NCBI GenBank assembly: GCA_018242765.1
Contig: JAFEBH010000012.1
Coordinates: forward strand, 1 to 39,845
Source: Nitrospira sp.
GTDB taxonomy: Bacteria > Nitrospirota > Nitrospiria > Nitrospirales > Nitrospiraceae
Length of the DNA stretch: 39,845 nt
Direction of reading: 5' to 3'
The number at the start of each line of letters is the position of its first letter. Within the stretch, counting starts at the first letter, position 1. Below, piece by piece: positions 25,094-34,224 of the stretch. The notes beneath the pieces are model-generated. The model did no database searches and was not told the DNA's origin. It saw only the letters and a list, made by a program, of their open reading frames with translations. The translations under genes and the position numbers were made by a program.

Positions 25094-26134
25094 ATGCAAG
25101 GCTTAATGGCTATGGTCATAGTTGGTGTTCTGATGATCATCGCACCGTCGGGAGCACAAGCAGAGGGCAAATGGATCAAGGGGGCTCTATTCCCTGAGCC
25201 GTCCGAGGAGTTGGTTGGGGCTTCAGTCAGCGGAAAGTTGTATGTATTCGGCGGCCTCGGGCCAGGCTGGATTCCTCAAGGACTTGTGTATGAATACGAT
25301 CCGGTAGCCGACAAGTGGACTAAAAAAAAGCCGATGGCTTTGCCGGCGCACCATGTGGCCTTCACGGAACTGAACGGAAAGCTGTATGCGTTCGGCGGTT
25401 TTGTCCCTCCTGACTCCGGGCCGCAGGCGTGGGTGCCGATCAATCACGCATGGGAATACGATCCGGTGCAGGATACGTGGAAGGGGTTGGCCCCCATGCC
25501 GTCAAAACGTGGTTCTGCCGTGGCGGCTACGGTGAACGGGAAGATGTATGTGATCGGCGGGGCAGTCCTGCATCCTGGTTCGAGTGAAACTGCTCTATAC
25601 CCGACACGTCCTCATCGGTCGGTCGATACCGTGGAAGAATATGATCCACAGACCAACCGTTGGTCTGCCAGGTCCTCAATGCCGACGGCACGGAACCACG
25701 CTGCCATTGGCATGGTGAACAATAAAATCTATGTCATCGGTGGCCGGCTGGGGAGTGCCTTTATCTTTACCGCGAGCAACACCAACGTGGTTGAGGAATA
25801 CGACCCTGCGACCGACCAATGGGGCTTGGTGAAAGCTCGCATGCCGACCGAGCGAAGCGGCGGTGCCTGGGCAGTCTATAGTGGGCGAATCTATGTGGCT
25901 GGGGGCGAGCACCAAGACAGCCATTTGATGGCAGCGTTCCGTGCGCTGGAAGCGTACGACCCGGCGACCAACACCTGGACTAATCTTCCGATGATGCCGA
26001 TGCCTCGGCATGGACTGGCCGGTGCGGTTGTGGGTGACCGTCTTCACTTGGTGAGCGGAGATATCCAATCAGCCGGTATCACCGGTATGCGGGTCGTGAC
26101 TGACGCACATGATGTATTCGAGTTCGACCGCTGA
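25094..26134 (+). CDS. Secreted Kelch-repeat protein
   Basis: A 346-residue protein with a clear signal peptide (LMAMVIVGVLMIIAPSGAQA, cleavage after about residue 24). The mature protein consists of about five or six Kelch repeats, each with a VxGG strand such as YVFGGLG, YAFGGF, YVIGGA, YVIGGR and YVAGGE, and blade ends such as EYDPxxDxW. It should fold into a periplasmic or extracellular beta-propeller used for binding. AAAGGAG precedes the ATG. No catalytic residues are evident, although some Kelch propellers are sialic acid mutarotases. Confidence 0.88.
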   Translation: MQGLMAMVIVGVLMIIAPSGAQAEGKWIKGALFPEPSEELVGASVSGKLYVFGGLGPGWIPQGLVYEYDPVADKWTKKKPMALPAHHVAFTELNGKLYAFGGFVPPDSGPQAWVPINHAWEYDPVQDTWKGLAPMPSKRGSAVAATVNGKMYVIGGAVLHPGSSETALYPTRPHRSVDTVEEYDPQTNRWSARSSMPTARNHAAIGMVNNKIYVIGGRLGSAFIFTASNTNVVEEYDPATDQWGLVKARMPTERSGGAWAVYSGRIYVAGGEHQDSHLMAAFRALEAYDPATNTWTNLPMMPMPRHGLAGAVVGDRLHLVSGDIQSAGITGMRVVTDAHDVFEFDR

Positions 26135-26226
26135 ATCGGTCCCTGTTTTGTGAAGATGAAGGTCATTGATGGAGTGGAACGTCAACCGCGTGAGTGACGT
26201 ACAACGCGATGAAAGAGAGGGGCGTC

Positions 26227-26760
26227 ATGATGAGAAGGATTCTGATAGGGCTGTCCGTATTGATATTGAGCGGTACGGTGGTGAGCTGCGCGAGCGATAA
26301 GCGAATCGTCAAAATCAAACAGGTTCATCAGGTAGAACAGGCGAACCTTGAGAATTTCGACGATCTGGATTTCAACGTCTACAGCGGGCAGAAGTGGGAG
26401 CAGTTGGGACGAAGTCATGGGAAAGACATCGTCGTGCATTGGCCGGACGGGCGCACGACGAAGGGAATCGACGCGCACATTGATGATCTCAAAGGCATGT
26501 TCGTTTTTGCGCCGGATACGCGGATCAAGGAGCATCCGATTCGAATCGCCTCCGGTGAATGGACGGCGGTGACGGGCGTCATGGAGGGCACGTTTACGAA
26601 ACCGATGCCGATTGGTGAAGGCAAGATGATTCCTCCGACCGGTCGGTCGTTCAAGCTCTCGATGGTCACCATTGGACATTGGACTGATGGCGTTATGGAT
26701 GAAGAGTGGCTGATGTGGGACAATCTCGCCTTCATGAAACAGATCGGACTCGCGCCGTAG
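26227..26760 (+). CDS. SnoaL-like (NTF2-fold) lipoprotein
   Basis: A 177-residue predicted lipoprotein. The signal peptide MRRILIGLSVLILSG ends in a lipobox VVSC. The mature part matches the SnoaL-like/ester cyclase family of NTF2-fold proteins: a conserved start (NFDDLDFNVYSGQKWEQL), the DDLKGMF segment, and a C-terminal EEWLMWDNLAFMKQIGL. Such proteins bind small hydrophobic ligands; the function here is unknown. The longer start at 26194 is rejected because GAGAGGGG precedes ATG 26227/26230. It lies 92 bases after the Kelch gene. Confidence 0.85.
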   Translation: MMRRILIGLSVLILSGTVVSCASDKRIVKIKQVHQVEQANLENFDDLDFNVYSGQKWEQLGRSHGKDIVVHWPDGRTTKGIDAHIDDLKGMFVFAPDTRIKEHPIRIASGEWTAVTGVMEGTFTKPMPIGEGKMIPPTGRSFKLSMVTIGHWTDGVMDEEWLMWDNLAFMKQIGLAP

Positions 26761-26793
26761 ATTGCCTACCACTGTGACGATCACAATCAGGGG

Positions 26794-26821
26794 TCCGCTG
26801 CTTTCAGCTGAAGGCAGCGGA
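26794..26821. terminator. Strong 12-bp hairpin between convergent genes
   Basis: TCCGCTGC and GCAGCGGA form the outer stem, and the match continues inward (with one wobble pair) to a four-base loop. It sits between the ends of the SnoaL-like gene (+) and the proline-rich gene (-). There is no T-run on either side, but position and strength suggest a bidirectional terminator or mRNA end. Confidence 0.6.
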
Positions 26822-26853
26822 TACCATTCACGAAAGGCGCCATTCTAACTCAT

Positions 26854-27204
26854 CTAAGGTGATGACGGTTGAGCTGGAGGCACCGGTGCGGGTGTTTGCG
26901 GCTGAATCGGCGAGGCAGGTGCAAGCCCTGGAGCCGGAGTTGGGATGGCGCCTGGCGCCACACCAGCCGGTGGCGGCCCAGATGATGTGGGAGGCGGTGG
27001 AGCAGGCATGATGCCTGGTGCCGGGACCGGTGGAGCGCCTGGTCTTGGCGGCGGTGGCTGAGGCGGTCCCGGGAACTGTACGTTCACGATGTCGCGGGAC
27101 TGAACCGCGATCTGGCTCACGGCTTTGTCTACCGGAAATACCACCCAGGCTAACCAGAGACCATACAGTGAAACGGTACGTGTGAGACCTGTTCTGATGA
27201 TCAT
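26854..27204 (-). CDS. Proline-rich secreted small protein
   Basis: A 116-residue protein. The first 30 residues form a signal peptide or membrane anchor (LTRTVSLYGLWLAWVVF), followed by a short segment SQIAVQSRDIVNVQF, after which the rest is almost entirely Pro, Ala, Gly, Ser and Thr (about residues 46-116). Such tails are extended and often cross the periplasm or contact the cell wall. A GAGGAG sits ten bases before the ATG. It is the last gene of the - strand ABC export cluster, 97 bases after the outer-membrane factor. No known family was recognised, and the low-complexity tail limits inference. Confidence 0.65.
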   Translation of the reverse strand: MIIRTGLTRTVSLYGLWLAWVVFPVDKAVSQIAVQSRDIVNVQFPGPPQPPPPRPGAPPVPAPGIMPAPPPPTSSGPPPAGVAPGAIPTPAPGLAPASPIQPQTPAPVPPAQPSSP

Positions 27205-27301
27205 TTTGGAATTTCTCCTCTACGCAGTAGGCTATCAGATAATCTCGCAACTAAGGAATATCACGGTCGCTCCCGCTGCCGATCTACTCGTCGACCTCCG
27301 T

Positions 27302-28771
27302 TCACTCCTTCACGTTGGTCCGTTGAACGGTGTGGGCGACCAGGTCATTGTGTTCCCAACCGCCCCCGAGCGCCTTGTACAGCGCGATGAGATCAATAGC
27401 GAGCGCGGCTCGGCTTTGGACCAGCGCGTCCTGCGCGGTATACAACGACCGTTGTGCGTCCAGGACATCAAGGAAATTGCTCAAGCCTTGGGTATATCGG
27501 GTCATCGCGATGCTTGCGGCTTTGTCATATTGCCTGACTTCTTCTTCCAATGCGGAGTACGCTTCTTTTTCTTTGCCATAGGCGCTCAGCGCATTCTCAA
27601 CGTCCTGAAAGGCAGTGAGGACGGTCTTCTGATACGTCAGATATTGCTGGTCGCGCCGTGCTTCATATGTGCGAATACTCGCCTTCGTGGCTGGATAGTT
27701 CAGAAGACCCCATTTGATTTGCGGCCCCAGGGTATAGAAGCCGGCGGCCGCCTGCGTCAGGCTGAGCACATTGCCGGCTTGGATTCCGTACTGGGCCGTC
27801 AAGCTAATGGATGGGAACAGCTTCGCCACCTGCACGCCGACACGCGCGGTGGCTGCCGCCAAACTGCGCTCTGCTTGCCGTATATCAGGACGGCGTCGCA
27901 AGAGATCGGAGGGGAGGCCAACGGGAATTTCAGGCGGCGCGGCCGGGATGCGATGAGTCGCCTGTAGTTCCTCGGTGAGGTCGTCTGGATTCTGGCCCAG
28001 AAGCACGGCGATCGCGCGAATCATCCGGCCGGCGCTGCTTTGGAGGGTTGGGATGGACGCGTGGGTTGACGCGAGACTGGCTGCTGCGTTTGCGACATCC
28101 AAATCAGTGGCGAGACCGGCCTTATAGCGGACCTGCGTGATCTTCAACGTGTCACGTCGTGACGTTTCAGTGGCGCTTGCGACAGCCAACTGCTCCTGGT
28201 ATTGCCGAAGTTGGAGATAATCCTTGGCGACCTCGGCGATGGTGCTGACGAGCGTATTTCGTAAGCTGTCCTCATAGGACTGAGCATCTGCCGCGGATGC
28301 TTCCACTTGTCGTCGCACGCCGCCGAACAAATCGAGTTCATAACTGGCGTCAAAAAAGTACTGAAAGTAGCCGTAGGAAGTCGGAATCAGGGTCCCGGCA
28401 CCGAGTTTTGGGATCGCGGGATTCTCGGTGCTGATCTTACTGCGCGAATATTTTCCTTCTAGGTTCACGGTCGGAAGTTGCGTATTCGCACTGGTATAGC
28501 GAAGAGACGCGCGCGCTTCCTGGAGCCGGCCCTCTGCTATCTGCACGTCCAAGTTATTGGCGATGGTTCGTTGCACCAGTGACGTGAGTTCCTCATCGGG
28601 GAAGGTCGTCCACCATTCGGCAAGCGCCGTCGTGTCATGGGCGACGTTCTGCCGGGTAGCTTCCACGAAGGCCCCGGGCGCGTTGACGACGGGTTCACGA
28701 TAATCCGGCCCGACCGCGCATCCACGCAACATCGTAGACACGAGGACGGCTGCGAGTACGCGGGTCCTCAT
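27302..28771 (-). CDS. Outer-membrane factor (NodT family) of the ABC export system
   Basis: A 489-residue TolC-fold lipoprotein. The signal peptide ends with lipobox LRGC and the family hallmark AVGPDYREP follows. Two outer-membrane efflux repeats are visible, with LLRRRPDIRQAERSLAAA in the second half and IALYKALGGGW near the C-terminus. It shares family signatures with the RND channel at 7476-8912 but here follows an ABC exporter. The ATG overlaps the adaptor stop by 4 bp, indicating translational coupling. Confidence 0.92.
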   Translation of the reverse strand: MRTRVLAAVLVSTMLRGCAVGPDYREPVVNAPGAFVEATRQNVAHDTTALAEWWTTFPDEELTSLVQRTIANNLDVQIAEGRLQEARASLRYTSANTQLPTVNLEGKYSRSKISTENPAIPKLGAGTLIPTSYGYFQYFFDASYELDLFGGVRRQVEASAADAQSYEDSLRNTLVSTIAEVAKDYLQLRQYQEQLAVASATETSRRDTLKITQVRYKAGLATDLDVANAAASLASTHASIPTLQSSAGRMIRAIAVLLGQNPDDLTEELQATHRIPAAPPEIPVGLPSDLLRRRPDIRQAERSLAAATARVGVQVAKLFPSISLTAQYGIQAGNVLSLTQAAAGFYTLGPQIKWGLLNYPATKASIRTYEARRDQQYLTYQKTVLTAFQDVENALSAYGKEKEAYSALEEEVRQYDKAASIAMTRYTQGLSNFLDVLDAQRSLYTAQDALVQSRAALAIDLIALYKALGGGWEHNDLVAHTVQRTNVKE

Positions 28772-29876
28772 GACGTGCCCCTTTGTGATCGTTCTTCCGG
28801 GGCAGCCGGGGCTCCCGGATCCGGCAGAGGCTGCACCTGGACATACACATCCATCTGCTGGCCGACGTACAGCGAGAAATCGTGAGGCTGATGGAAACTG
28901 TAGACAACCTGCAGGACGCGCGTGTCCACGCGTTCGGTGGATGCTCCGGTGAGCGATTTCTTTGGCACGACGTATGGCTCGACGCGCACGAACGTGAGCG
29001 GAATGTTGAGGTCACTTCGTCCTCGTGGATAGGCGACCGCAGGCTGCGCATGATCCACGCGCCAGGCATCTTGCTCATCCACGTCCACGCGAACGTTCAA
29101 CAGCTCGTTATTGCCCACGAGCATCAGGGCGTCGTCGGTTTGAGCGGCCGGAGCATATTCCCCGGCATGAATCTTCACTTGCAGCACTTCCCCGGCAAGA
29201 GGTGAACGGACGGTCAGCCGCTCTACGTCGACTTTGGTCTGAAGAATCTGAGCTCGGACCTCCCGAACCGCGGCTTGCTGCACCCGAAGTTCGGCTGTCC
29301 ACGTACCGGTTTTCAGCCGGTCCAGCTCAGCTTGCTGATAGGCCACCGCGGCCTCACGTTGCCGCACGGCATGGCGTGCCTGGTTGACTTCGTCTTGGCT
29401 GATCGCGCGCAAATCCTCCGTGGCCGCCCCTTCGCGCAACACTAACTGCGCCCGCGCATCGTCCAGTTGGATGTTGACCTGAGCGAGTTGCTGCTCCTGT
29501 TTCCGGATATCTTCGAGCCGATTCCCTTTCCGCAGTTTATCCAACGTCGCCTCGGCCGATGCCCCGGCGGCCTCGTAACGGGCCAGTTCGGCACGCTTCG
29601 GGCCGTCTTCGAGTTGCCACAGCGGTTGTCCTTTCTTCACCTGGTCGCCGACCTTCACATAAACGGTCGTGACCAGTCCCCCGGTCGGGCTGCCCACTTT
29701 GACGTTCTCGGTCGACGCCTCGATCAATCCCGCACCGAAAACGTAGGCCGCAAAGGGCGCCTTCGACGGTTCGGCGACGGGCTTGGACTGTTGCGGCGGC
29801 TTGGTCGTCGCCGCCATCATATACAGTCCGAATCCGACGCCCAAAACAGCTATGACCGGTAAGAGGTATTGGCGAG

Positions 29877-29880
<4 letters not shown>
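28768..29880 (-). CDS. Periplasmic adaptor (HlyD/DevB-like) of the ABC export system
   Basis: A 370-residue membrane fusion protein. One N-terminal transmembrane helix (LLPVIAVLGVGFGLYMMAA) anchors it in the inner membrane. The barrel-sandwich halves are near residues 60-85 (VGSPTGGLVTTVYVKVGDQV) and 225-240 (RSPLAGEVLQVKI), and between them lies a long coiled coil rich in Glu, Arg, Ala and Gln. It would bridge the ABC permease and the outer-membrane factor. It overlaps both neighbours by 4 bp, so the three proteins are likely made together. Confidence 0.9.
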
Positions 29881-30614
<734 letters not shown>

Positions 30615-30617
30615 GGA

Positions 30618-31769
30618 TCAGCCTCTGAACACGATGCCCGGTTCGAGCTTCATGACTTTCCTCAAACTGATCACGGAAGAAATCGCAACAATGCCGACTA
30701 CCGCTATGCCCGCCGCCGCCAGCACCTGCCATGGCAGCGTGAAGGTGATCATGCTGTCCTGCGTGGCCCAGCCCATGAGGGAGGCCAGCCCAGTTCCCGT
30801 GCCATACCCGAGGAATCCGACCAGCGCCGCCTGCGTCAAAATCATGGAGAGTAGGGTTCGATTCCCTGCGCCCATCGCCTTCAATGCGCCGAAGTGCCGC
30901 AGGTTGTCCATCGTGAAGTTGTAAAACGTTTGGCCGGCGATGAGCGTGCCCATCAGAAAGGCGATGAACACGGAGAGGCCGAAATTAATCACAATACTGG
31001 TCTCGGTGATGTAGTACCGCAATGTCTTCTCGATGAACTGCTGCGAGGTGTAGGCCGCAAGCCTCGTAACCCGTCCGATTCGCGCGGCCACTTTCTCAGC
31101 GGATTCCCCCTGTTGCGGCGCAGCCAGGATAAACGACAGATTCTTACGTTGCGAGGGAACCATCGACAACGCTCGCGTATACGTCGTATACACCACGGGC
31201 TGCGATTGGAAGCCGCGTGACACTTCGCAGAATCCCACGACCACCACACGGTGATCATTGATTTCCAGGGTGTCGCCGATCTTCAACGGTGTTCGGGTTC
31301 CGTCCGGATTCACATGCGCCAGTTTGTCACCGGCGCTGATGGCATCGACAACCACGGCCTCGCTTTGGCGAACATCCGAGAGCGCGCCCGCTTTCATCAC
31401 TGCGGGGCCACCAATCAATGTCGTATCATCAATCCCGTACAGGACGATTGCGGTGTTTGTGCCGTCTTCGAGTTTGGCTTGGACAGAGCCCTTGTAGAGG
31501 GTGACTGCCCACGCGACGCCTTCCACGCTTCGTACTCGGCCGATCTGCCCATCCGTCATCGGTTGGGAGTCATCGATGAAGCGCACCTTCGGGTCCATGA
31601 CCCAGATCTCGGCGTTCACGGCGTTAATTCCCGAGTACATTTGAGTCATGATTCCGACAAACATCGCCAGTTGCTGGACCAGGAGCAACGAGGCGAACAT
31701 GACGCCGGCGACAATGCCGAGGTATTTGCCGGTATCTCCCATCAACATGTGCAGCGCGATTCGCCTCAT
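30618..31769 (-). CDS. ABC transporter permease, FtsX/DevC family
   Basis: A 383-residue permease with one N-terminal membrane segment (YLGIVAGVMFASLLLVQQL), a periplasmic domain of about 230 residues, and three C-terminal helices of the FtsX type ending in GIAVVGIVAISSVISLRKVMKLEPG. This four-helix layout defines MacB/LolC/DevC permeases. Together with DevA-, DevB- and TolC-like genes it forms a complete tripartite ABC exporter; in cyanobacteria DevBCA exports glycolipids, but the substrate here is unknown. It begins 97 bases after marR, across a probable MarR operator. Confidence 0.92.
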   Translation of the reverse strand: MRRIALHMLMGDTGKYLGIVAGVMFASLLLVQQLAMFVGIMTQMYSGINAVNAEIWVMDPKVRFIDDSQPMTDGQIGRVRSVEGVAWAVTLYKGSVQAKLEDGTNTAIVLYGIDDTTLIGGPAVMKAGALSDVRQSEAVVVDAISAGDKLAHVNPDGTRTPLKIGDTLEINDHRVVVVGFCEVSRGFQSQPVVYTTYTRALSMVPSQRKNLSFILAAPQQGESAEKVAARIGRVTRLAAYTSQQFIEKTLRYYITETSIVINFGLSVFIAFLMGTLIAGQTFYNFTMDNLRHFGALKAMGAGNRTLLSMILTQAALVGFLGYGTGTGLASLMGWATQDSMITFTLPWQVLAAAGIAVVGIVAISSVISLRKVMKLEPGIVFRG

Positions 31770-31798
31770 TATTTCGTTCCCATCTATTTACACATCTT

Positions 31799-31817
31799 CA
31801 ATTATTGCATAAAGCAA
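31799..31817 (-). promoter_or_regulatory. Candidate MarR operator upstream of the ABC export operon
   Basis: On the - strand this reads TTGCTTTATGCAATAATTG. It contains the inverted pair TTGC/GCAA and a second one, CAAT/ATTG. A 16-of-19 match occurs within the marR promoter at 32345-32363. A possible promoter (TTGCTT, 19 bases, TGTAAA) would overlap it. The permease start is 30 bases downstream. Confidence 0.6.
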
Positions 31818-31841
31818 ATATTAGAGCGCGCACTCTCACCT

Positions 31842-31860
31842 TCCCAGTGGTCATCTGGGA
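31842..31860 (-). terminator. Short hairpin after marR
   Basis: TCCCAG and CTGGGA form a 6-bp stem with a seven-base loop, starting seven bases after the marR stop. No T-run follows, so it is at best a weak terminator or attenuator between marR and the exporter genes. Confidence 0.35.
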
Positions 31861-31866
31861 GCTACT

Positions 31867-32331
31867 CTATTTCGAACTCCGGGCCGTAGTCAGCTTTTCA
31901 AGCAATTCGATCAGGATCTCGCGCTCACCGTTGCTGAGCGGCTGTAGCATCCGAGCGGCTATATCGAGCTGACTGTGGCGGAAATGCTCGCGCAGCATCT
32001 TGCCTTTCTCAGATTCCTTGACGGTCACGATCCGTCGGTCCTCTTCGGAACGAAATCGCTCCACCATCTGTTTACGTTCAAGTCGATCGATGATTCTCGT
32101 CACCGTGCTCAGCGGAGCCGACAGGGCAGTGGCGAGATCAGTCATGATCATCTCTTCCTTATCGCCCAGCAGGAGCAACGCTTTGATTTCGCGTGGTGAA
32201 AGCTCGATATCGGGTAGAGGATGGTCCGCTGTTTCCATAGGGGAATCCATGAGAGCCGCAATGAATGCGTGCAGTGCCTTTGCTTGCCTATTCAGCCTGG
32301 CATCGATTTTTTCGTCTTCAGTCCGTGTCAT
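31867..32331 (-). CDS. MarR family transcriptional regulator
   Basis: A 154-residue winged-helix repressor. The core helix-turn-helix runs through LSPREIKALLLLGDKEEMIMTDLATAL and STVTRIIDRLERKQMVERF, and the wing is SEEDRRIVTVKES. It would act as a dimer and release DNA when bound by a phenolic or other ligand. The ORF can be extended to GTG 32340, but that codon overlaps the -10 hexamer, so ATG 32331 is the likely start on a near-leaderless transcript. Its own promoter and the ABC operon upstream region share a 19-bp motif, which predicts autoregulation and control of the exporter. Confidence 0.92.
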   Translation of the reverse strand: MTRTEDEKIDARLNRQAKALHAFIAALMDSPMETADHPLPDIELSPREIKALLLLGDKEEMIMTDLATALSAPLSTVTRIIDRLERKQMVERFRSEEDRRIVTVKESEKGKMLREHFRHSQLDIAARMLQPLSNGEREILIELLEKLTTARSSK

Positions 32332-32338
32332 TAATTTC

Positions 32339-32368
32339 ACTATACAACTATTCCATGAAGCAAGTCAA
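32339..32368 (-). promoter_or_regulatory. marR promoter with embedded operator
   Basis: On the - strand a -35 box TTGACT (32368-32363) and -10 box TATAGT (32344-32339) are separated by 18 bases. The spacer is filled by TTGCTTCATGGAATAGTTG (32363-32345), a 16-of-19 match to the site upstream of the ABC operon. Predicted transcription would start at or next to ATG 32331. Binding here would block RNA polymerase directly. Confidence 0.65.
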
Positions 32369-32431
32369 CTGCCTTAATGCCAATTGGGGAGATGACTGCT
32401 GGGATTAGGGTGTGAAATTGTGCGGCGGGAA

Positions 32432-32473
32432 GGTGGCGCCAGCCGTACCGTGAATGGCACGGCTGGCGCCACC
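32432..32473 (-). terminator. Strong 15-bp hairpin after the second pirin gene
   Basis: GGTGGCGCCAGCCGT pairs perfectly with its complement 12 bases away. It starts four bases beyond the pirin stop. No T-run follows; it most likely ends or protects the pirin mRNA and separates it from marR. Confidence 0.65.
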
Positions 32474-32477
32474 AACA

Positions 32478-33356
32478 TCATTGGACGAGCGGTTGGGCCG
32501 GAGCAACTTGCCCAAAACGGCCGTTGTTGAAGTCATCCGCGGCTTGCCGAATCTCCGCCGTGGTGTTCATCACAAACGGGCCATACCCCACCACGGGTTC
32601 GTTGATAGGTTCACCCGTGAGAACCAGGAGAATTGCGTTCTGTTCAGCGTGGATGGTGATCGCATTGCCTTCACGCGCCAGGCGAACAATCTCAGCCTCA
32701 CCGAGAGTCTGTTCACCATTGATGACGACACGGCCGGCAAGCACGGCGACCATGGAGTTATGCCCCTCCGGAAGTTCAAGCGTGAGATCGGCATTTTTCT
32801 GAAGCCGCAGATCCCACAAGTTGACGGGCGTAAACGTTCGCGCCGGTCCACGGGCACCACGGAATGTCCCCGCGATAATCCTCGCCGTTCCTCCCGGAAG
32901 TGGGACGACTGGAATATCCGCATTCGTGATCGCCTGATAGCCCGCCGGACTCATCTTATCCTTTGCCGGAAGATTCACCCACAGCTGGACCATCCGGAAC
33001 GGACCACCGGTTTTGGTGTAGTTCGGCGAATGGAACTCCTCATGGATGATGCCGCGGGCTGCCGTCATCCATTGGACGTCGCCCGGCCCGATGACTCCGC
33101 CGTTCCCGGCTGAGTCACGATGCGCAACTTCGCCATCGTAAACGATGGTCACTGTCTCGAATCCACGATGCGGATGTTGCCCGACCCCGCGCGGTGTGTC
33201 GGTGGGGTCGAATTGATGCGGACCCGCATAGTCGAACAACAAGAACGGGCTGATCGCCGCAGTGTCATCATGGTAGGAAAACAACGACCGGACGGGAAAT
33301 CCGTCACCGACCCAATGGTTCCCCTGGGATCGCAGCACGTCGACAATCTTCTTCAT
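32478..33356 (-). CDS. Pirin family protein (second copy)
   Basis: A 292-residue bicupin pirin, related to but clearly diverged from the copy at 965-1849. The metal site is intact in QHPHRGFETV, and the IIHEEFHSP segment provides the later His and Glu. The C-terminal barrel ends with GPFVMNTTAEIRQA. AGGAGG lies shortly before the ATG. It is divergent from an HxlR-type regulator, a common arrangement for redox-responsive enzymes, and a plausible promoter lies about 66 bases upstream. A quercetinase-like or redox role is possible but unproven. Confidence 0.93.
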   Translation of the reverse strand: MKKIVDVLRSQGNHWVGDGFPVRSLFSYHDDTAAISPFLLFDYAGPHQFDPTDTPRGVGQHPHRGFETVTIVYDGEVAHRDSAGNGGVIGPGDVQWMTAARGIIHEEFHSPNYTKTGGPFRMVQLWVNLPAKDKMSPAGYQAITNADIPVVPLPGGTARIIAGTFRGARGPARTFTPVNLWDLRLQKNADLTLELPEGHNSMVAVLAGRVVINGEQTLGEAEIVRLAREGNAITIHAEQNAILLVLTGEPINEPVVGYGPFVMNTTAEIRQAADDFNNGRFGQVAPAQPLVQ

Positions 33357-33422
33357 GGCTCCTCCTTTTCGAGCGGCGACAGGATGTCGGCGCTCGACTG
33401 TTCATTGTCCGTTGACAGAGGT

Positions 33423-33450
33423 AGTATAGGTCCCGCCGAACGGTTTTCAA
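33423..33450 (-). promoter_or_regulatory. Predicted promoter of the second pirin gene
   Basis: On the - strand TTGAAA (33450-33445) and TATACT (33428-33423) are separated by 16 bases, and the pirin ATG lies 66 bases further on. An HxlR regulator encoded divergently could bind in this region; no clear operator palindrome was found. Confidence 0.5.
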
Positions 33451-33474
33451 GTACGATCCTAGCGGATACCGCCC

Positions 33475-33807
33475 ATGGCCAAGAATACCGACTGTCCGAC
33501 GGAGCAGACGCTCGACCTCATTTCCGGTCGGTGGAAAGTGATGGTCATTTACTGGTTGTTGAAAGGTGACCGCCGTTTTAATCAGTTGCAGCGAGAGCTG
33601 TCCGGCATCACGCATCGCACGCTTATCAAACAGTTGCGGGAACTCGAAGCTGACGGCCTTGTAGAGCGAGATGATTTCAGGGAGAATCCTCCGCACGTGG
33701 AATATCGCCTGACGCCCCTCGGACGTTCGCTTGAACCGATCTTGATGGCGATGCATGAATGGGCCATGTCTCACCCGCGAATGAAGCGGCACTCCCTGCA
33801 GACGTGA
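33475..33807 (+). CDS. HxlR family transcriptional regulator
   Basis: A 110-residue winged-helix protein of the HxlR/YodB family. The hallmark start is intact: Cys7 in TDCPTEQTLDLISGRWKVMVI, followed by RFNQLQRELSGITHRTLIKQLRELEADGLV and the wing VEYRLTPLG. In studied members such as YodB and HypR the N-terminal Cys senses quinones, aldehydes or hypochlorite. It is divergent from the second pirin, so pirin is the likeliest target. The ribosome site is weak. Confidence 0.93.
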   Translation: MAKNTDCPTEQTLDLISGRWKVMVIYWLLKGDRRFNQLQRELSGITHRTLIKQLRELEADGLVERDDFRENPPHVEYRLTPLGRSLEPILMAMHEWAMSHPRMKRHSLQT

Positions 33808-34224
33808 AGATCGCGATCTGGTCGGCTTGGGATGTCGTAATTTGTCTGTGCACGTTCCTCTTCTGAACCTCGATTCAGCAGTTGCTTGACGATTCTTCTT
33901 GTCATGTGACCATTTGCCGTCACGGTCAATTTGTCTTCCATGCCTTTGCCGGGGATCGACTGGCCCTTTTTACTCAAGCATCCCGGTAATTCAACGGCTT
34001 AGCATGAAGCATACCGAAATCAGTCCCGAGGAATGCCTCTTGCCAAAATGCAGGTGTATCCCATGACAGAAGGAGGGTGCCACGTATCATCACCGGCCTA
34101 CTCTTAGCGACTCCGTCATCGAAAAAAAGGGCGAGTGTCATGCACGTATTGATGGTCCTGATCCTAACCGGCGTGTCTCTGATGATCGCTCCTGCGCACG
34201 CGCAGACAGCTGGAGGAGGTTGTC
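33808..34224. other. Gene-poor stretch with a possible orphan signal-peptide ORF
   Basis: This 417-base interval begins with a perfect AGATCGCGATCT palindrome (33808-33819). An antisense 68-codon frame (33771-33977, TTG start) has no recognisable domain. From ATG 34140 a frame encodes a convincing signal peptide (LMVLILTGVSLMIAPAHAQ) and then runs for only about 28 more codons, overlapping the next gene in another frame to 34295. It may be the severed start of a secreted protein gene. Confidence 0.45.

Noticed and set aside
33771..33977. 68-codon antisense ORF downstream of the HxlR gene
   Set aside because: TTG start, weak ribosome site, overlaps the HxlR end and matches no known domain.
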